DNA of 64,000 nucleotides from Spirosoma fluviale (lineage in GTDB: Bacteria > Bacteroidota > Bacteroidia > Cytophagales > Spirosomataceae), in NCBI GenBank assembly GCA_945901025.1, contig CAMDJW010000010.1:37063-101062 (forward strand). The letters are read 5' to 3'. The position numbers and the translations under genes were made by a program. This document shows positions 15,887 through 25,297 of this stretch, one piece after another. The notes below the pieces were generated by a model, which was not told the DNA's origin, made no database searches, and worked only from the letters and a program-made list of their open reading frames with translations. Within the stretch, counting starts at the first letter, position 1. Every line of letters starts with the position of its first letter.

Positions 15887-16414
15887 TTAGCTTTCGATTT
15901 TTGGGGCTTTTGCCTCTTTAATGCCAGCTTCAAATTGAATATCTAGTCCATGAGATACGGTTTTAGTATCTTCGTACACATCAAATTTCACTGCTTTACC
16001 CCATTTGATGGTGATAAAATGAGCGCCATAGTTGGTATAGGGCTCGCCATTTAGTAAAACACAAGTGGCTTTCCAACGGACAATAGCTAGGGTATTATTC
16101 GGGCCTCCTTTTATTTGAATGTCTGAGATTTCTAACTTCAAATCAGGTAATACCGTACCCAACCGTTCAAACCATTTTTTAAGATTCACCTTGTCATGAC
16201 GTTTACCCCCTAAGGAATGATCTCCGGCAAAAGCGTGTTCCAGCGTTTCATCAGATACACCTTTGAGAAGTTCGTCATACTTGTGTTCATTGACATAGGT
16301 AAATTGTTGCCTTACCTTTCCTTTGATGATGGAATGATAGGGGTTAAACCCTTGAACGGTAACTGCAGAACCTAAAAATGTCAGTACTGCAATCGAAATG
16401 AATAAGTAGTTCAT
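15887..16414 (-). CDS. Secreted NTF2-like/SnoaL-like protein
   Basis: This 175-residue precursor has a signal peptide (about 1-22, MNYLFISIAVLTFLGSAVTV). The mature part looks like an NTF2/SnoaL cone fold: an N-terminal helix 'YVNEHKYDELLKGVSDETLEHAF', 'KVNLKKWFERLGTVLPDLKLEIS', then strands 'TLAIVRWKATCVLLNGEPYTNYGAHFITIKWGKAVKFDVYEDT' read as separate elements. The family includes isomerases, cyclases and ligand carriers; no activity can be assigned. It lies downstream of, and codirectional with, a Crp/Fnr regulator (64-base gap), so it may be in that unit or be its target. Confidence 0.75.
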   Translation of the reverse strand: MNYLFISIAVLTFLGSAVTVQGFNPYHSIIKGKVRQQFTYVNEHKYDELLKGVSDETLEHAFAGDHSLGGKRHDKVNLKKWFERLGTVLPDLKLEISDIQIKGGPNNTLAIVRWKATCVLLNGEPYTNYGAHFITIKWGKAVKFDVYEDTKTVSHGLDIQFEAGIKEAKAPKIES

Positions 16415-16478
16415 ATTTTTTGTGGATTAGTGATAGGCAAAACTACCTGACTTCTCACTCTTAAAAAATGAACCCAGG

Positions 16479-17045
16479 TTAAGAAATACGTTTCCTTATT
16501 CTACTCAGAGCTTGAGGGGTAATTCCGATGTAGGAGGCTATATATTTGAGGGGAATTTGTTGAAGCAAGCGCGGTTCTTCTTTGAATAAATCCAAATAGC
16601 GATCTTCTGCGTTTTTCGTCAACAAGGATAATTCTCGTTTGGTTTTTTTCATGTAAAGTCCTTCACTGGCATATCTACCTAGCGTATTGCCAATCGTCGT
16701 TTTTGAATAAATTTCTTGCAAATCTGCATGGGAAATGCTCCACAAAATCGTTTCTGTGATGGCCTCGATCTGATAATCACTGGGTTGTTGGGTCAAAAAT
16801 GAACTATAGGCACTGAAAAAATTACCTTCAAATTCAAAACTAAAAGTTAGGTCATCCCATTCTTTCGGAATACACATCCGGATCATGCCTTTTTCGATAA
16901 AAGAAAGGTAATTTTCTATTTTTCCTTGGGCTAGAATAATTGATTTTTTGGGGAATGCTCGACGAGTCAGTTTGGAGGAAAATATTTCCCAATCGGAATC
17001 TGACATCGGAACAACACGTTCAAAGTACTTTTTTATTTCATTCAT
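16479..17045 (-). CDS. Crp/Fnr-family transcriptional regulator
   Basis: This 188-residue protein has an N-terminal cyclic-nucleotide-binding-like beta roll ('IILAQGKIENYLSFIEKGMIRM', about 36-57 in two blocks) and a C-terminal helix-turn-helix ('IPLKYIASYIGITPQALSRIRKRIS', about 164-188 in two blocks). The cNMP domain lacks the canonical phosphate-binding Arg-Ser-Ala signature, so the effector is unclear. No cysteines arranged for an Fe-S cluster are seen. This short type is common in Bacteroidota, often many per genome. A nested palindrome at 17077-17109, just upstream, is a candidate autoregulatory site. Confidence 0.88.
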   Translation of the reverse strand: MNEIKKYFERVVPMSDSDWEIFSSKLTRRAFPKKSIILAQGKIENYLSFIEKGMIRMCIPKEWDDLTFSFEFEGNFFSAYSSFLTQQPSDYQIEAITETILWSISHADLQEIYSKTTIGNTLGRYASEGLYMKKTKRELSLLTKNAEDRYLDLFKEEPRLLQQIPLKYIASYIGITPQALSRIRKRIS

Positions 17046-17076
17046 GGCACAAAACCAATTATTTTCAGTGGTTTAC

Positions 17077-17109
17077 AGTTGTATGCATTCCATGCAAAAT
17101 GTTACAACT
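17077..17109. promoter_or_regulatory. Nested palindrome upstream of the Crp/Fnr gene (operator candidate)
   Basis: The outer arms AGTTGTA and TACAACT enclose inner arms TGCAT and ATGCA around TCC. The site lies 32 bases upstream of the regulator's ATG and between it and guaB. It has no T-run on either side, so an operator is more likely than a terminator. Binding by the adjacent regulator is inference. Confidence 0.4.
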
Positions 17110-17141
17110 ATAGGATAGAACTAGAATGACAATTTAAAAAA

Positions 17142-18611
17142 TTATTTCGCTGAATAGTTCGGAGCTTCCTTCGAAATGCTCACATCATGTGGATGACTTT
17201 CTTTTACTCCTGCTGAGGTGATTTTAACAAATTTCGCTTCTTGCATGATTTCAATCGACGCTGCGCCGCAATAACCCATACCGGCTTTCAATCCGCCGAC
17301 CATTTGGTATAAAATTTCAGTCACAGAGCCCTTAAATGGCACTCGGCCTACAATCCCCTCGGGCACTAATTTCTTAATGTCATCTTCCGCATCTTGGAAA
17401 TAACGGTCTTTTGACCCATCTTCCATCGCTTCCAAGGAACCCATCCCACGATAAGATTTGAATTTACGTCCTTCTAAAATAATCATTTCACCCGGCGCTT
17501 CATCCGTTCCGGCTAATAAGGATCCGATCATTACTGTGCTAGCTCCGCCGGCAATTGCCTTTGCCACATCACCCGAATACCGAATTCCACCATCGGCAAT
17601 TAAAGGAATATTATAAGGTTTTAATGCTTTTGCCGCTTCGTAAACTGCGGTTAATTGGGGCATTCCTACTCCTGCGATAATACGCGTCGTACAAATACTG
17701 CCAGGGCCTACTCCCACTTTTACGGCATCGGCTCCCGCTTCTGCTAAGGCTTTTGCTGCTTCCCCTGTTGCAATATTACCCACAATAACTTCAAGCGTTG
17801 GGAATGCTTTTTTGACCGACTTTAATGCGTCGATCACTCCTTTGGAATGTCCATGGGCAGTGTCAATACTAATTACATCAACTCCCACTTGGACTAAAGC
17901 TTGTACCCGATCTAATAAATCGGGAGTAACTCCCACCGCGGCACCTACACGCAAACGACCTAAGGAATCTTTGGATGCCAAAGGATGTGATTTGCGTTTC
18001 AAAATATCTTTATAAGTAATCAAGCCGATAAGCTTTCCATTTTTGTCAACAATCGGCAATTTTTCGATTTTGTATTCCTGCAAAATGCTTTCGGCATCTT
18101 CCATGGTAATGCCTTCTTTGGCCGTAATCAAATTCACTTTCGTCATAATCTCAGCCACCGGACGTGCTGTTTGCTTTTGAAACCGTAAATCCCGGTTGGT
18201 CAATATGCCCACCAATTTCCCCGCGTCATCAATCACGGGAATACCGCCAATCTTAAATTCCTTCATGATGCGTTGTGCATCACCTAAGGTTTGATTGTCT
18301 TTTAATGTGACTGGATCGATGATCATTCCAGACTCAGATCGTTTTACTTTACGAACTTGTGCAGCCTGTTGGTCAATCGTCATATTTTTATGAATGATTC
18401 CGATTCCACCTTCTTGGGCCAATGCAATGGCTAATGCAGCCTCTGTAACGGTGTCCATGGCGGCAGAAATAATCGGAATATTAATCGTGATATTTCGAGT
18501 TAACCTCGTTTGCGTACTTACTTCACGAGGCAACACCTCAGAATACGCGGGCAATAACAATACGTCATCGTAAGTTAAAGCTTCAAAAAGAAATTTATTG
18601 GATTCAAGCAT
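17142..18611 (-). CDS. guaB: IMP dehydrogenase
   Basis: This 489-residue protein has the complete IMPDH layout. The (beta/alpha)8 barrel is interrupted by two CBS domains (about 95-205). The catalytic loop is '[11 protein letters not shown]' with nucleophile Cys307, and the NAD/flap region includes '[10 protein letters not shown]' and '[11 protein letters not shown]'. It oxidises IMP to XMP with NAD+, the committed step of GMP synthesis. The CBS pair suggests the usual allosteric control by purine nucleotides. It diverges from the apbE gene, and no partner gene guaA is seen here. I looked for a purine riboswitch upstream and found none. Confidence 0.97.
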   Translation of the reverse strand: MLESNKFLFEALTYDDVLLLPAYSEVLPREVSTQTRLTRNITINIPIISAAMDTVTEAALAIALAQEGGIGIIHKNMTIDQQAAQVRKVKRSESGMIIDPVTLKDNQTLGDAQRIMKEFKIGGIPVIDDAGKLVGILTNRDLRFQKQTARPVAEIMTKVNLITAKEGITMEDAESILQEYKIEKLPIVDKNGKLIGLITYKDILKRKSHPLASKDSLGRLRVGAAVGVTPDLLDRVQALVQVGVDVISIDTAHGHSKGVIDALKSVKKAFPTLEVIVGNIATGEAAKALAEAGADAVKVGVGPGSICTTRIIAGVGMPQLTAVYEAAKALKPYNIPLIADGGIRYSGDVAKAIAGGASTVMIGSLLAGTDEAPGEMIILEGRKFKSYRGMGSLEAMEDGSKDRYFQDAEDDIKKLVPEGIVGRVPFKGSVTEILYQMVGGLKAGMGYCGAASIEIMQEAKFVKITSAGVKESHPHDVSISKEAPNYSAK

Positions 18612-18710
18612 AGCAAATAAATTGAATGGGTAATGGTAGACGGCTGATGAATCGAATACTACCCTTATTTGCGGGATAAAATTACAATTTTTTTTTGTAA
18701 TATTTGAATT

Positions 18711-19703
18711 ATGATTAAAAAATTCAATTTCTTACTACCTTTCATTCTGCTGATTTCATATCAAAATTTTGCTCAAACGGTCAAATACACGTTTGAAACA
18801 TCCCGCATGGGTTCACCCTTTCGGATCGTTGTATCAACAAATGATAGCCTTGGAATTTCAAAAGTCATTCAAAGTTCGTTTGATTTAGCGCGTGATTTAG
18901 AGGCTCAATTGAGCGATTATCAAATAAATTCAGAATTAAGCCAGGTCAATTTGCGGGCCGGGACTGGAGAGTTTTTCCCCATTCATTCACCTCTAAAAGA
19001 AATTTTAAGTATCGCGTTGCATGCAGAAGATTTAACCCAAGGAGCATTGAATATAAAAGTAGGTAGATTGGTTCATGCATGGAGAAAAACGCGGAAAGAT
19101 AAAATATTGCCAAATGAAAAGGAGCTTAGGAAAATTGCCGATGCCATTCAGGGGAATTGTATTGAGTTTTCTGAGGATTCGACAAAATTAAGGTTGGCCA
19201 ATCGAGCGTGCCAATTAGACCTAGGTTCCTTAGGAAAAGGTTTTGTGGCTCAGAAAGTTTTAGACCATTTAATAAATAATTCATGGCCTTATGCTTTAGT
19301 AGATGCAGGAGGGAAAATTTGCATGACTTCATTGGACAAAATGGGGGGACAATGGGTCTTAGGCCTAGAGATTCCCGGAGGCACAGCTATTTCAGATCAG
19401 ATGCTAACTTTGAAAAATTGCTCGATTGCCAGTTCAGGGAAGACATACCAACAAGTTAAAATTGGGGATCAAGTGTATTCGCATGTATTGGATCCAAGAA
19501 CCGGAATGGCTTTAACGCATGGACGTTCCGCAACAGCTATTGCACCTGATGGGACTTTGGCCGATTGGCTTGCGACGGCTGCCACGATAATGCCTATACG
19601 AGAAATTGAAAAATTATTGGTAAAATTGCCTAATGTTCGTTTACTGGTTTGGGAATTCAACGCTGGTAAATTAGACATTTTACTAAATCGTAACCTTTTG
19701 TAG
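18711..19703 (+). CDS. apbE: FAD:protein FMN transferase (ApbE)
   Basis: This 330-residue exported protein has a signal peptide (about 1-21, ending NFAQ). ApbE signatures are: '[10 protein letters not shown]' (about 32-41), '[15 protein letters not shown]' (about 168-182), 'ALVDAGGKI' (about 195-203), '[11 protein letters not shown]' and '[10 protein letters not shown]'. The family moves FMN from FAD onto a Thr in target flavoproteins such as NqrB/NqrC, RnfG or FMN-binding domains, on the periplasmic side. No target with a DGxTG...[S/T]GAT motif is encoded in the window that I can see, so it serves a protein elsewhere. It is followed by a SUMF1-domain gene after one base. Confidence 0.93.
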   Translation: MIKKFNFLLPFILLISYQNFAQTVKYTFETSRMGSPFRIVVSTNDSLGISKVIQSSFDLARDLEAQLSDYQINSELSQVNLRAGTGEFFPIHSPLKEILSIALHAEDLTQGALNIKVGRLVHAWRKTRKDKILPNEKELRKIADAIQGNCIEFSEDSTKLRLANRACQLDLGSLGKGFVAQKVLDHLINNSWPYALVDAGGKICMTSLDKMGGQWVLGLEIPGGTAISDQMLTLKNCSIASSGKTYQQVKIGDQVYSHVLDPRTGMALTHGRSATAIAPDGTLADWLATAATIMPIREIEKLLVKLPNVRLLVWEFNAGKLDILLNRNLL

Positions 19704-19704
19704 T

Positions 19705-20628
19705 ATGAAATATATTTTAATTTATTGTTTTTTCTTCTTCATTTCCCCTCTTGTAAATGCCCAAAAACTAAGCTCTTATAATCAAATTATCCCGGGAAGT
19801 ACGGTTTCATTTGATATGGTCGCTATACCAGCGGGTGAGTTTTTACTAGGTAGTTCGGCACAAGATGCAGGACATAAAGTAGATGAAGGACCTCAAAAGA
19901 AAGTTAAAATAAATGCTTTTTGGATGGGGAAAACAGAAGTAACCTACGATGAATATCAATTATTTTTTGAGGAGGAGCGTGACCCCGAGCCCAAACCGGC
20001 TAAAACTGGACCCGATGCAATTACTCGGCCTAGTCCTCCCTACATTGATTTTACGTTAGGCATGGGGAAAGTAGGTGGATTCCCGGCCAATTCGATGCAG
20101 CAATATTCAGCCATCATGTATTGCAAATGGTTGTATGCGAAAACGGGTATTTTTTATCGCATCCCAACGGAAATAGAATGGGAATATGCGTGCAAGGCGG
20201 GGCAAAAAAATCCCATCGAACCCTTAGATGATTATGCTTGGTATGCTAAAAATTCTCAGGAAAAATACCATCATGTAGGATTAAAAAAACCGAATGCTTT
20301 TGGCTTGTATGATATGTTGGGAAATGTCTCTGAATGGGTGCTAGATCATTATGATGCGGAAGGATATAAAAAATCAGCATCTCCTGTTTTTATCGATAAA
20401 TATGCAGATGCGATCGTCAGAGGAGGAAATTTTCAAGATGAAAAGGGATTAGTGAGCCCCTCCGCCCGATTTGCTGCAGATCCAGTTTGGAATCGTAGAG
20501 ACCCACAAATACCTAAAAGTATTTGGTGGAACGCGGATGCCCCCTTTGTTGGTTTTAGAATTATTAGACCTAATCCGCAGCCAAATGCACAGGAAATTAG
20601 GACATTTTTTGAAAAATATTTAAATTGA
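19705..20628 (+). CDS. Exported SUMF1/formylglycine-generating-enzyme-like protein
   Basis: This 307-residue precursor has a signal peptide (about 1-19, ending VNAQ) and one SUMF1/FGE-sulfatase domain: 'IPAGEFLLGSS' (about 43-53), 'FWMGKTEVTYDEYQLF' (about 72-87), 'RIPTEIEWEYACKAG' (about 152-166), 'GLYDMLGNVSEWVLDHY' (about 198-214), 'IVRGGNFQD' and a final 'PFVGFRIIR'. Some members make formylglycine or modify sulfur substrates; others (GldJ/GldK-like) are structural. The paired active-site cysteines of true FGE are not evident, and there is no lipobox. It sits 1 base after apbE and 19 bases before a Tat-exported oxidoreductase, so a shared extracytoplasmic role is possible. Confidence 0.85.
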   Translation: MKYILIYCFFFFISPLVNAQKLSSYNQIIPGSTVSFDMVAIPAGEFLLGSSAQDAGHKVDEGPQKKVKINAFWMGKTEVTYDEYQLFFEEERDPEPKPAKTGPDAITRPSPPYIDFTLGMGKVGGFPANSMQQYSAIMYCKWLYAKTGIFYRIPTEIEWEYACKAGQKNPIEPLDDYAWYAKNSQEKYHHVGLKKPNAFGLYDMLGNVSEWVLDHYDAEGYKKSASPVFIDKYADAIVRGGNFQDEKGLVSPSARFAADPVWNRRDPQIPKSIWWNADAPFVGFRIIRPNPQPNAQEIRTFFEKYLN

Positions 20629-20647
20629 GAATCTAAACTATTTACAC

Positions 20648-21985
20648 ATGAAAAATTCAAGAAGAGATTTTGTTAAGCAGTCAGGCTTAGCAGCTAGTGG
20701 ATTGATTTTAAGTCCTTGGGCAGCTAATGCATTTGCAGGTCAAAGCCTGGTAGGCGATACGCTAAAAGTAGCCATTATTGGTTGCGGAGGCCGTGGAACA
20801 GGTGCCATTACTCAGGCATTAAGTACGAAAGAAAATATCAAATTAGTTGCGATGGCTGATGTTTTCCGTGATCGATTAGATGATTGTTACAACAATTTGA
20901 TGAAATCGAGAGCGAAGGATGCTTCAGCGAAAGCGATCCCAATTAACCAAAAAGTAGATGTTCCAGAAGACCATAAATTTGTAGGTTTTGATGCCTATAA
21001 AAAAGCAATGGCCTTAGCGGATGTAGTAATTTTGACTACCCCTCCAGGATTTAGGCCTCCATATTTTGAGGAAGCCGTGGCTCAAGGAAAGCAAATTTTT
21101 ATGGAAAAGCCGGTGGCAACAGATCCAGCGGGTATCCAACGCGTTTTGGCAGCAGCTAAAATAGCAAAGCAAAAGAAATTAAATGTGGTGGTGGGTTTAC
21201 AACGTCATTATCAAAACTCTTACAGAGAACTGATGAAACGTGTGCAAGATGGACAAATTGGAGATATTGTTTCGGCCTCTTGCTGGTGGAATAATGACGG
21301 AGTATGGGTGAAACCTCGTAAAGAAGGTCAGACGGAGATGGATTACCAATTGCGTAACTGGTATTATTTCAATTGGATGTGTGGAGATCATATTACAGAG
21401 CAACATGTTCATAACATTGACGTCATCAACTGGGCTAAAAATGGGTATCCGGTAAAAGCTCGTGGAACGGGTGGACGTGAGGTAAGAAAAGGAAAGAATT
21501 ATGGTGAAATTTTTGATCATCATATTGTTGAATTTGAATATGCGGATGGTACAATTCTGAATAGCCAATGCCGACATATCCCAGGTACTTGGGCTAAGGT
21601 GGATGAGCATGTGATTGGAACGAAAGGAAAGATACATTTTGATGCGGCCAAAATTTTTGATTACAAGGGAAATCTTCAATATGCGTTTGATAAAAAGACG
21701 AAGGAAAATAATCCATATCAAACAGAGCATGATGAATTATGGGCTACGGTAGCAGCTGGCGAATACAAGTTTGCTGATGCTGAAAATGGCGCTTATTCGA
21801 CCATGACATCTATTTTAGGACGTATGGCCACCTATTCAGGTCAAGTGATCGAGTGGGATAAAGCCATCAATTCAGGACTTAATATAGCGCCATCTACATT
21901 TAGTTGGGATGCTGATATGCCATCTAAGCCAGATGCAAATGGTTTGTACGCGGTAGCGGTACCTGGAAAAACAAAGTATTTTTAA
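20648..21985 (+). CDS. Tat-exported Gfo/Idh/MocA-family oxidoreductase
   Basis: This 445-residue precursor has a twin-arginine signal 'NSRRDFVKQSGLAASGLIL' ending near residue 30 (ANAFA). The mature part has a Rossmann domain ('VAIIGCGGRGTGAI', about 40-53; 'MEKPVATDP', about 150-158 with the family's conserved Glu-Lys-Pro) and a C-terminal alpha/beta dimerisation domain ('WYYFNWMCGDHITEQHVHNIDVINW' in two blocks). Members oxidise or reduce sugars and cyclitols using tightly bound NAD(P). Tat export implies the cofactor is bound before transport. The substrate is unknown, and no sugar transporter lies beside it. Confidence 0.9.
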   Translation: MKNSRRDFVKQSGLAASGLILSPWAANAFAGQSLVGDTLKVAIIGCGGRGTGAITQALSTKENIKLVAMADVFRDRLDDCYNNLMKSRAKDASAKAIPINQKVDVPEDHKFVGFDAYKKAMALADVVILTTPPGFRPPYFEEAVAQGKQIFMEKPVATDPAGIQRVLAAAKIAKQKKLNVVVGLQRHYQNSYRELMKRVQDGQIGDIVSASCWWNNDGVWVKPRKEGQTEMDYQLRNWYYFNWMCGDHITEQHVHNIDVINWAKNGYPVKARGTGGREVRKGKNYGEIFDHHIVEFEYADGTILNSQCRHIPGTWAKVDEHVIGTKGKIHFDAAKIFDYKGNLQYAFDKKTKENNPYQTEHDELWATVAAGEYKFADAENGAYSTMTSILGRMATYSGQVIEWDKAINSGLNIAPSTFSWDADMPSKPDANGLYAVAVPGKTKYF

Positions 21986-22048
21986 AAAATTATCTCAAAA
22001 AAACTAGATTTTTAATTAAATTGCGGCTTCATTTTTTAGCCTAATGTA

Positions 22049-22417
22049 ATGAACTATCAACCACAGGATTTTCTTCCGATTTTTGCACAACTCGCGGCGG
22101 CCCTAGCCTTTATTGTGGCTACCATGCTTGCGACACATGCGCTGGGTCCTAAAAGGCATTCAGAGAAAAAAGATGATACGTTTGAATGTGGGATTGAGTC
22201 AGTAGGAGACGCCCGCACACCCATTTCAGTTAAGTATTTTTTAGTAGCCATATTGTTTGTGCTATTTGATATAGAGATCGTTTTCATGTACCCTTGGGCC
22301 GTTAATTTCAAGGAATTATCATGGGATGGATTTTATGAAATGATTGTGTTTATGGGCTTGCTATTGGCAGGTTTCGTTTATGTAATTAAAAAAGGAATTT
22401 TAACCTGGGAAAAGTAA
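22049..22417 (+). CDS. nuoA: NADH-quinone oxidoreductase subunit A
   Basis: This 122-residue subunit has three membrane helices and the family block 'KKDDTFECGIESVGDARTPISVKYFLVAILFVLFDIEIVF' (read in parts, about 40-80), including the conserved Glu-Cys-Gly loop near the quinone site. It opens the complex I operon, which continues through nuoJ. NuoA helps form the junction between the membrane arm and the quinone channel. It starts 63 bases after the Gfo/Idh gene; no clear terminator separates them, and I could not find a convincing consensus promoter in that gap. Confidence 0.96.
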   Translation: MNYQPQDFLPIFAQLAAALAFIVATMLATHALGPKRHSEKKDDTFECGIESVGDARTPISVKYFLVAILFVLFDIEIVFMYPWAVNFKELSWDGFYEMIVFMGLLLAGFVYVIKKGILTWEK

Positions 22418-22468
22418 ACTTTTAAACGAATTGATGGTTTACTAATTTCAAGACAGCATCTAGTTGAT

Positions 22469-23017
22469 ATGAGTAATTCAAACATAAGTATGGTGGAATC
22501 GCCACCGGGATTAGAGGGACAAGGTTTTTTTGCGACAAGTTTAGATTCATTGGTGGGGCTGGCCAGAGCGAATTCGCTTTGGCCTTTGCCATTTGCGACC
22601 TCTTGTTGTGGAATTGAATTCATGTCGACCATGGCTTCACATTATGACATTGGACGTTTTGGGGCAGAAAGACTTAGTTTTTCGGCACGCCAAGCAGATG
22701 TATTAATGGTTATGGGAACAATTGCCAAAAAAATGGCTCCAGTGGTCAAACAGGTTTACTTACAGATGGCGGAACCTCGTTGGGTTTTATCGGTAGGAGC
22801 TTGCGCATGTTCTGGAGGAATTTTTGATACGTATTCTGTTTTGCAGGGTATTGATCGAATCATCCCAGTGGATGTGTATGTGCCAGGTTGTCCCCCACGT
22901 CCAGAACAAATTTTGGATGGGTTTATGCAAATCCAAGAATTGGCCAAAAAAGAGAGCACACGCAGGAGAAACATGCCTGAGTACAAGGCTTTATTAGCTT
23001 CTTACGGAATAGAATAA
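22469..23017 (+). CDS. nuoB: NADH-quinone oxidoreductase subunit B
   Basis: This 182-residue cytoplasmic-arm subunit carries the N2 4Fe-4S cluster nearest quinone. The cysteine ligands are visible: the adjacent pair in '[11 protein letters not shown]' (about 46-56), the Cys in '[13 protein letters not shown]' (about 110-122) and the Cys in '[13 protein letters not shown]' (about 138-150). All ligands are intact. It follows nuoA by 51 bases and precedes nuoC by 9. Confidence 0.97.
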   Translation: MSNSNISMVESPPGLEGQGFFATSLDSLVGLARANSLWPLPFATSCCGIEFMSTMASHYDIGRFGAERLSFSARQADVLMVMGTIAKKMAPVVKQVYLQMAEPRWVLSVGACACSGGIFDTYSVLQGIDRIIPVDVYVPGCPPRPEQILDGFMQIQELAKKESTRRRNMPEYKALLASYGIE

Positions 23018-23026
23018 GGGAGGGAT

Positions 23027-23536
23027 ATGGAAAAATTGAATAACCAACAAATCATTGAGGCACTTCAAAAGACCTTTGGGGAAGATTCGGTCTATGGCAT
23101 AGGGGAATCTCATGGGATACTCCATGTGACTACTCATGTGGACAATATCGTTCCAATGATGCATTTTTTATATGCAGATCCTATTTTAAAGTTTCAGTTT
23201 TTGACCGATTTAGCGGGGATACATTTTCCGGATGCGAAAGGTCAGGAGTTGGGTGTTATCTATCATTTGCACAGTTTAGAGAATAATGTGCGCTTGTGGA
23301 TCAAGGCATATGCGCCAATAGAGGCACCTAATTTTCCTACGATTACGGGTTTGTATGCATCGGCCAACTGGATGGAGCGGGAAGCCTTTGATTTTTATGG
23401 AATTATTTTTGAAGGTCATCCTAATTTGATACGTATTTTAAATGTAGACGATATGGATTACCACCCGATGCGCAAAGAGTATCCGTTAGAAGATGCGACG
23501 CGTCATGATAAGATTGATGAAATGTTTGGTAGATAA
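23027..23536 (+). CDS. nuoC: NADH-quinone oxidoreductase subunit C
   Basis: This 169-residue 30-kDa subunit ends with the family signature: 'FPTITGLYASANWMEREAFDFYGIIFEGHPNL' (about 104-135, read in parts) and 'DYHPMRKEYPLED'. It is separate from NuoD, unlike the fused NuoCD of E. coli. A purine-rich GGGAGGG 5-7 bases before the ATG is one of the few Shine-Dalgarno-like sequences in the window. It has a structural role at the base of the peripheral arm. Confidence 0.96.
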   Translation: MEKLNNQQIIEALQKTFGEDSVYGIGESHGILHVTTHVDNIVPMMHFLYADPILKFQFLTDLAGIHFPDAKGQELGVIYHLHSLENNVRLWIKAYAPIEAPNFPTITGLYASANWMEREAFDFYGIIFEGHPNLIRILNVDDMDYHPMRKEYPLEDATRHDKIDEMFGR

Positions 23537-23557
23537 TCTACCTATTGATAAATTTTT

Positions 23558-24793
23558 ATGTCTGAAATAGCCTTAGTAAATAGTCCAAATGTTGGTTTAG
23601 ATAAAACACAAAAGGGTGGTCCTTATGTGAATGATTTGTCGACACTTAATTTAGGGCCTACACATCCAGCCACGCATGGTATTTTTCAAAATATCTTGAC
23701 GATGGATGGGGAAACCATTGTGGATGCGGAACAAACGGTTGGATATATACATCGCGCCTTTGAGAAAATCGCTGAGCGACGTCCGTTTTATCAAATCACT
23801 ACTTTGACGGACCGGATGAATTATTGTTCATCGCCAATTAATAATATGGGTTGGCATTTGACGGTTGAGAAATTATTAGGCATTGAAGTTCCAAAGCGTG
23901 CTCAATATATTCGAGTGATCATGATGGAGTTAGCTCGGTTAGCTGATCACATTGTTTGTAACTCAATTTTGGCTGTGGACACAGGTGCTTTAACGGGTTT
24001 CTTATATGTCTATCAATGGAGAGAGCATATTTACGAAATTTATGAGGAGTTATGCGGGGCCCGATTGACCACTAATATGGGTCGTTTTGGTGGCATGGAG
24101 CGTGATTTGTCTAAGGTAGCCATTGAAAAAATACATGTTTTGTTAGAAGGATTGCCTAAAGGATTAAAGGAGTTTGAGGGGATGGTGATGCGCAATCGAA
24201 TTTTCATGGATCGTACTCAAAATGTGGGAGCTATTTCCGCAGAGCGTGCGTTAAACTATGGGTTTACAGGACCTAATTTACGTGCTGCGGGCGTGGATTA
24301 TGATGTTCGTTCTTTGAATCCTTATTCTTCGTATGAAGATTTTGAATTTGACGTGCCGGTGGGAACGAAGGGCGATACGTATGATCGTTTTTTAGTGCGT
24401 GAGGAGGAGATGTGGCAGAGTTTACGCATTATCCAACAAGCGATGGATAATCTTCCTGAGGGATCATATCATGCAGATGCACCCCATTATTATTTGCCGC
24501 CAAAGCAGGAGGTATATAAAAATATGGAGGCATTAATTTATCATTTTAAAATTGTGATGGGGGAGATCGATGCCCCGGTGGGTGAGGTTTATCAGTCGGT
24601 CGAGGGTGGAAATGGAGAATTAGGTTTTTATTTAGTATCAGATGGGGGTCGGACACCTTATCGGTTAAAGTTTAGACGTCCGGGATTTATTTATTACCAA
24701 GCGTTCCCTGAGATGATCAAGGGTTCTTCACTTTCAGATGCGATTGTTACGATGTCGTCGATGAATGTGATTGCTGGAGAGTTAGATACTTAA
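23558..24793 (+). CDS. nuoD: NADH-quinone oxidoreductase subunit D
   Basis: This 411-residue 49-kDa subunit includes 'LNLGPTHPATHGIFQNIL' (about 30-47), 'GYIHRAFEKIAERRPFYQ' (about 62-79), 'ITGALTGF'-type text as 'DTGALTGFLY', and the C-terminal 'SLSDAIVTMSSMNVIAGELDT'. Together with NuoB it forms the quinone pocket; the His and Tyr expected at the head of the quinone are in the first block and the 'QITTLTDRMNY' segment. It stands 21 bases after nuoC and 3 before nuoE. Confidence 0.97.
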   Translation: MSEIALVNSPNVGLDKTQKGGPYVNDLSTLNLGPTHPATHGIFQNILTMDGETIVDAEQTVGYIHRAFEKIAERRPFYQITTLTDRMNYCSSPINNMGWHLTVEKLLGIEVPKRAQYIRVIMMELARLADHIVCNSILAVDTGALTGFLYVYQWREHIYEIYEELCGARLTTNMGRFGGMERDLSKVAIEKIHVLLEGLPKGLKEFEGMVMRNRIFMDRTQNVGAISAERALNYGFTGPNLRAAGVDYDVRSLNPYSSYEDFEFDVPVGTKGDTYDRFLVREEEMWQSLRIIQQAMDNLPEGSYHADAPHYYLPPKQEVYKNMEALIYHFKIVMGEIDAPVGEVYQSVEGGNGELGFYLVSDGGRTPYRLKFRRPGFIYYQAFPEMIKGSSLSDAIVTMSSMNVIAGELDT

Positions 24794-24796
24794 TAC

Positions 24797-25291
24797 ATGG
24801 AAACAAAAAATACAATAGTTTTTCCGGCGGAGACGTTGGATTTAGTTCAAAAAATAATGAAGCGTTACCCGGAGGGAAAGCATAAATCTGCGATACTTCC
24901 TATTTTGCATTTGGCCCAAGCTGAATGGAAATGGTGTAGTCCTGAGGTGATGGATTATGTGGCTTCTTTGCTTTCAATCGCTCCTGTAGAAGTGTATGAA
25001 GTGGCTTCTTTTTACACGATGTTTCATTTGGAGCCTGTTGGCGAGCATGTGATTGAATATTGTAGAACGGGTCCATGTTGTCTAATGGGGGGCGTGGAAG
25101 TATATGATCATTTGAAAAAACGTTTGGGAATTCAGACGGGAGAGACTACTTCTGATGGCAAGTTTACGATTAAGGAAGTGGAGTGTTTGGCGGCATGTGG
25201 TTGGGGACCTGTATTTCAAATTAGAGAAAAGTTTTATATGCAATTAACGGCAGAGAAGGTGGATCAGATTATAGATGAACTTAGTAAATAG
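24797..25291 (+). CDS. nuoE: NADH-quinone oxidoreductase subunit E
   Basis: This 164-residue thioredoxin-like subunit has a 2Fe-2S cluster (N1a). The four ligands are seen as 'EYCRTGPCCLMGG' (about 91-103) and 'VECLAACGWGP' (about 131-141). A helical N-terminal domain contains 'HLAQAEWKWCSPEVMDYVA'. It belongs to the NADH-oxidising module with NuoF and NuoG. The gene is 3 bases after nuoD and 6 before nuoF. Confidence 0.96.
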   Translation: METKNTIVFPAETLDLVQKIMKRYPEGKHKSAILPILHLAQAEWKWCSPEVMDYVASLLSIAPVEVYEVASFYTMFHLEPVGEHVIEYCRTGPCCLMGGVEVYDHLKKRLGIQTGETTSDGKFTIKEVECLAACGWGPVFQIREKFYMQLTAEKVDQIIDELSK

Positions 25292-25297
25292 GCTGGA

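Noticed and set aside
18612..18710. Possible purine riboswitch between guaB and apbE
   Set aside because: None of the conserved core of a guanine/PreQ1-type riboswitch is seen; only an A/T-rich short hairpin (ATTACAA/TTGTAAT).
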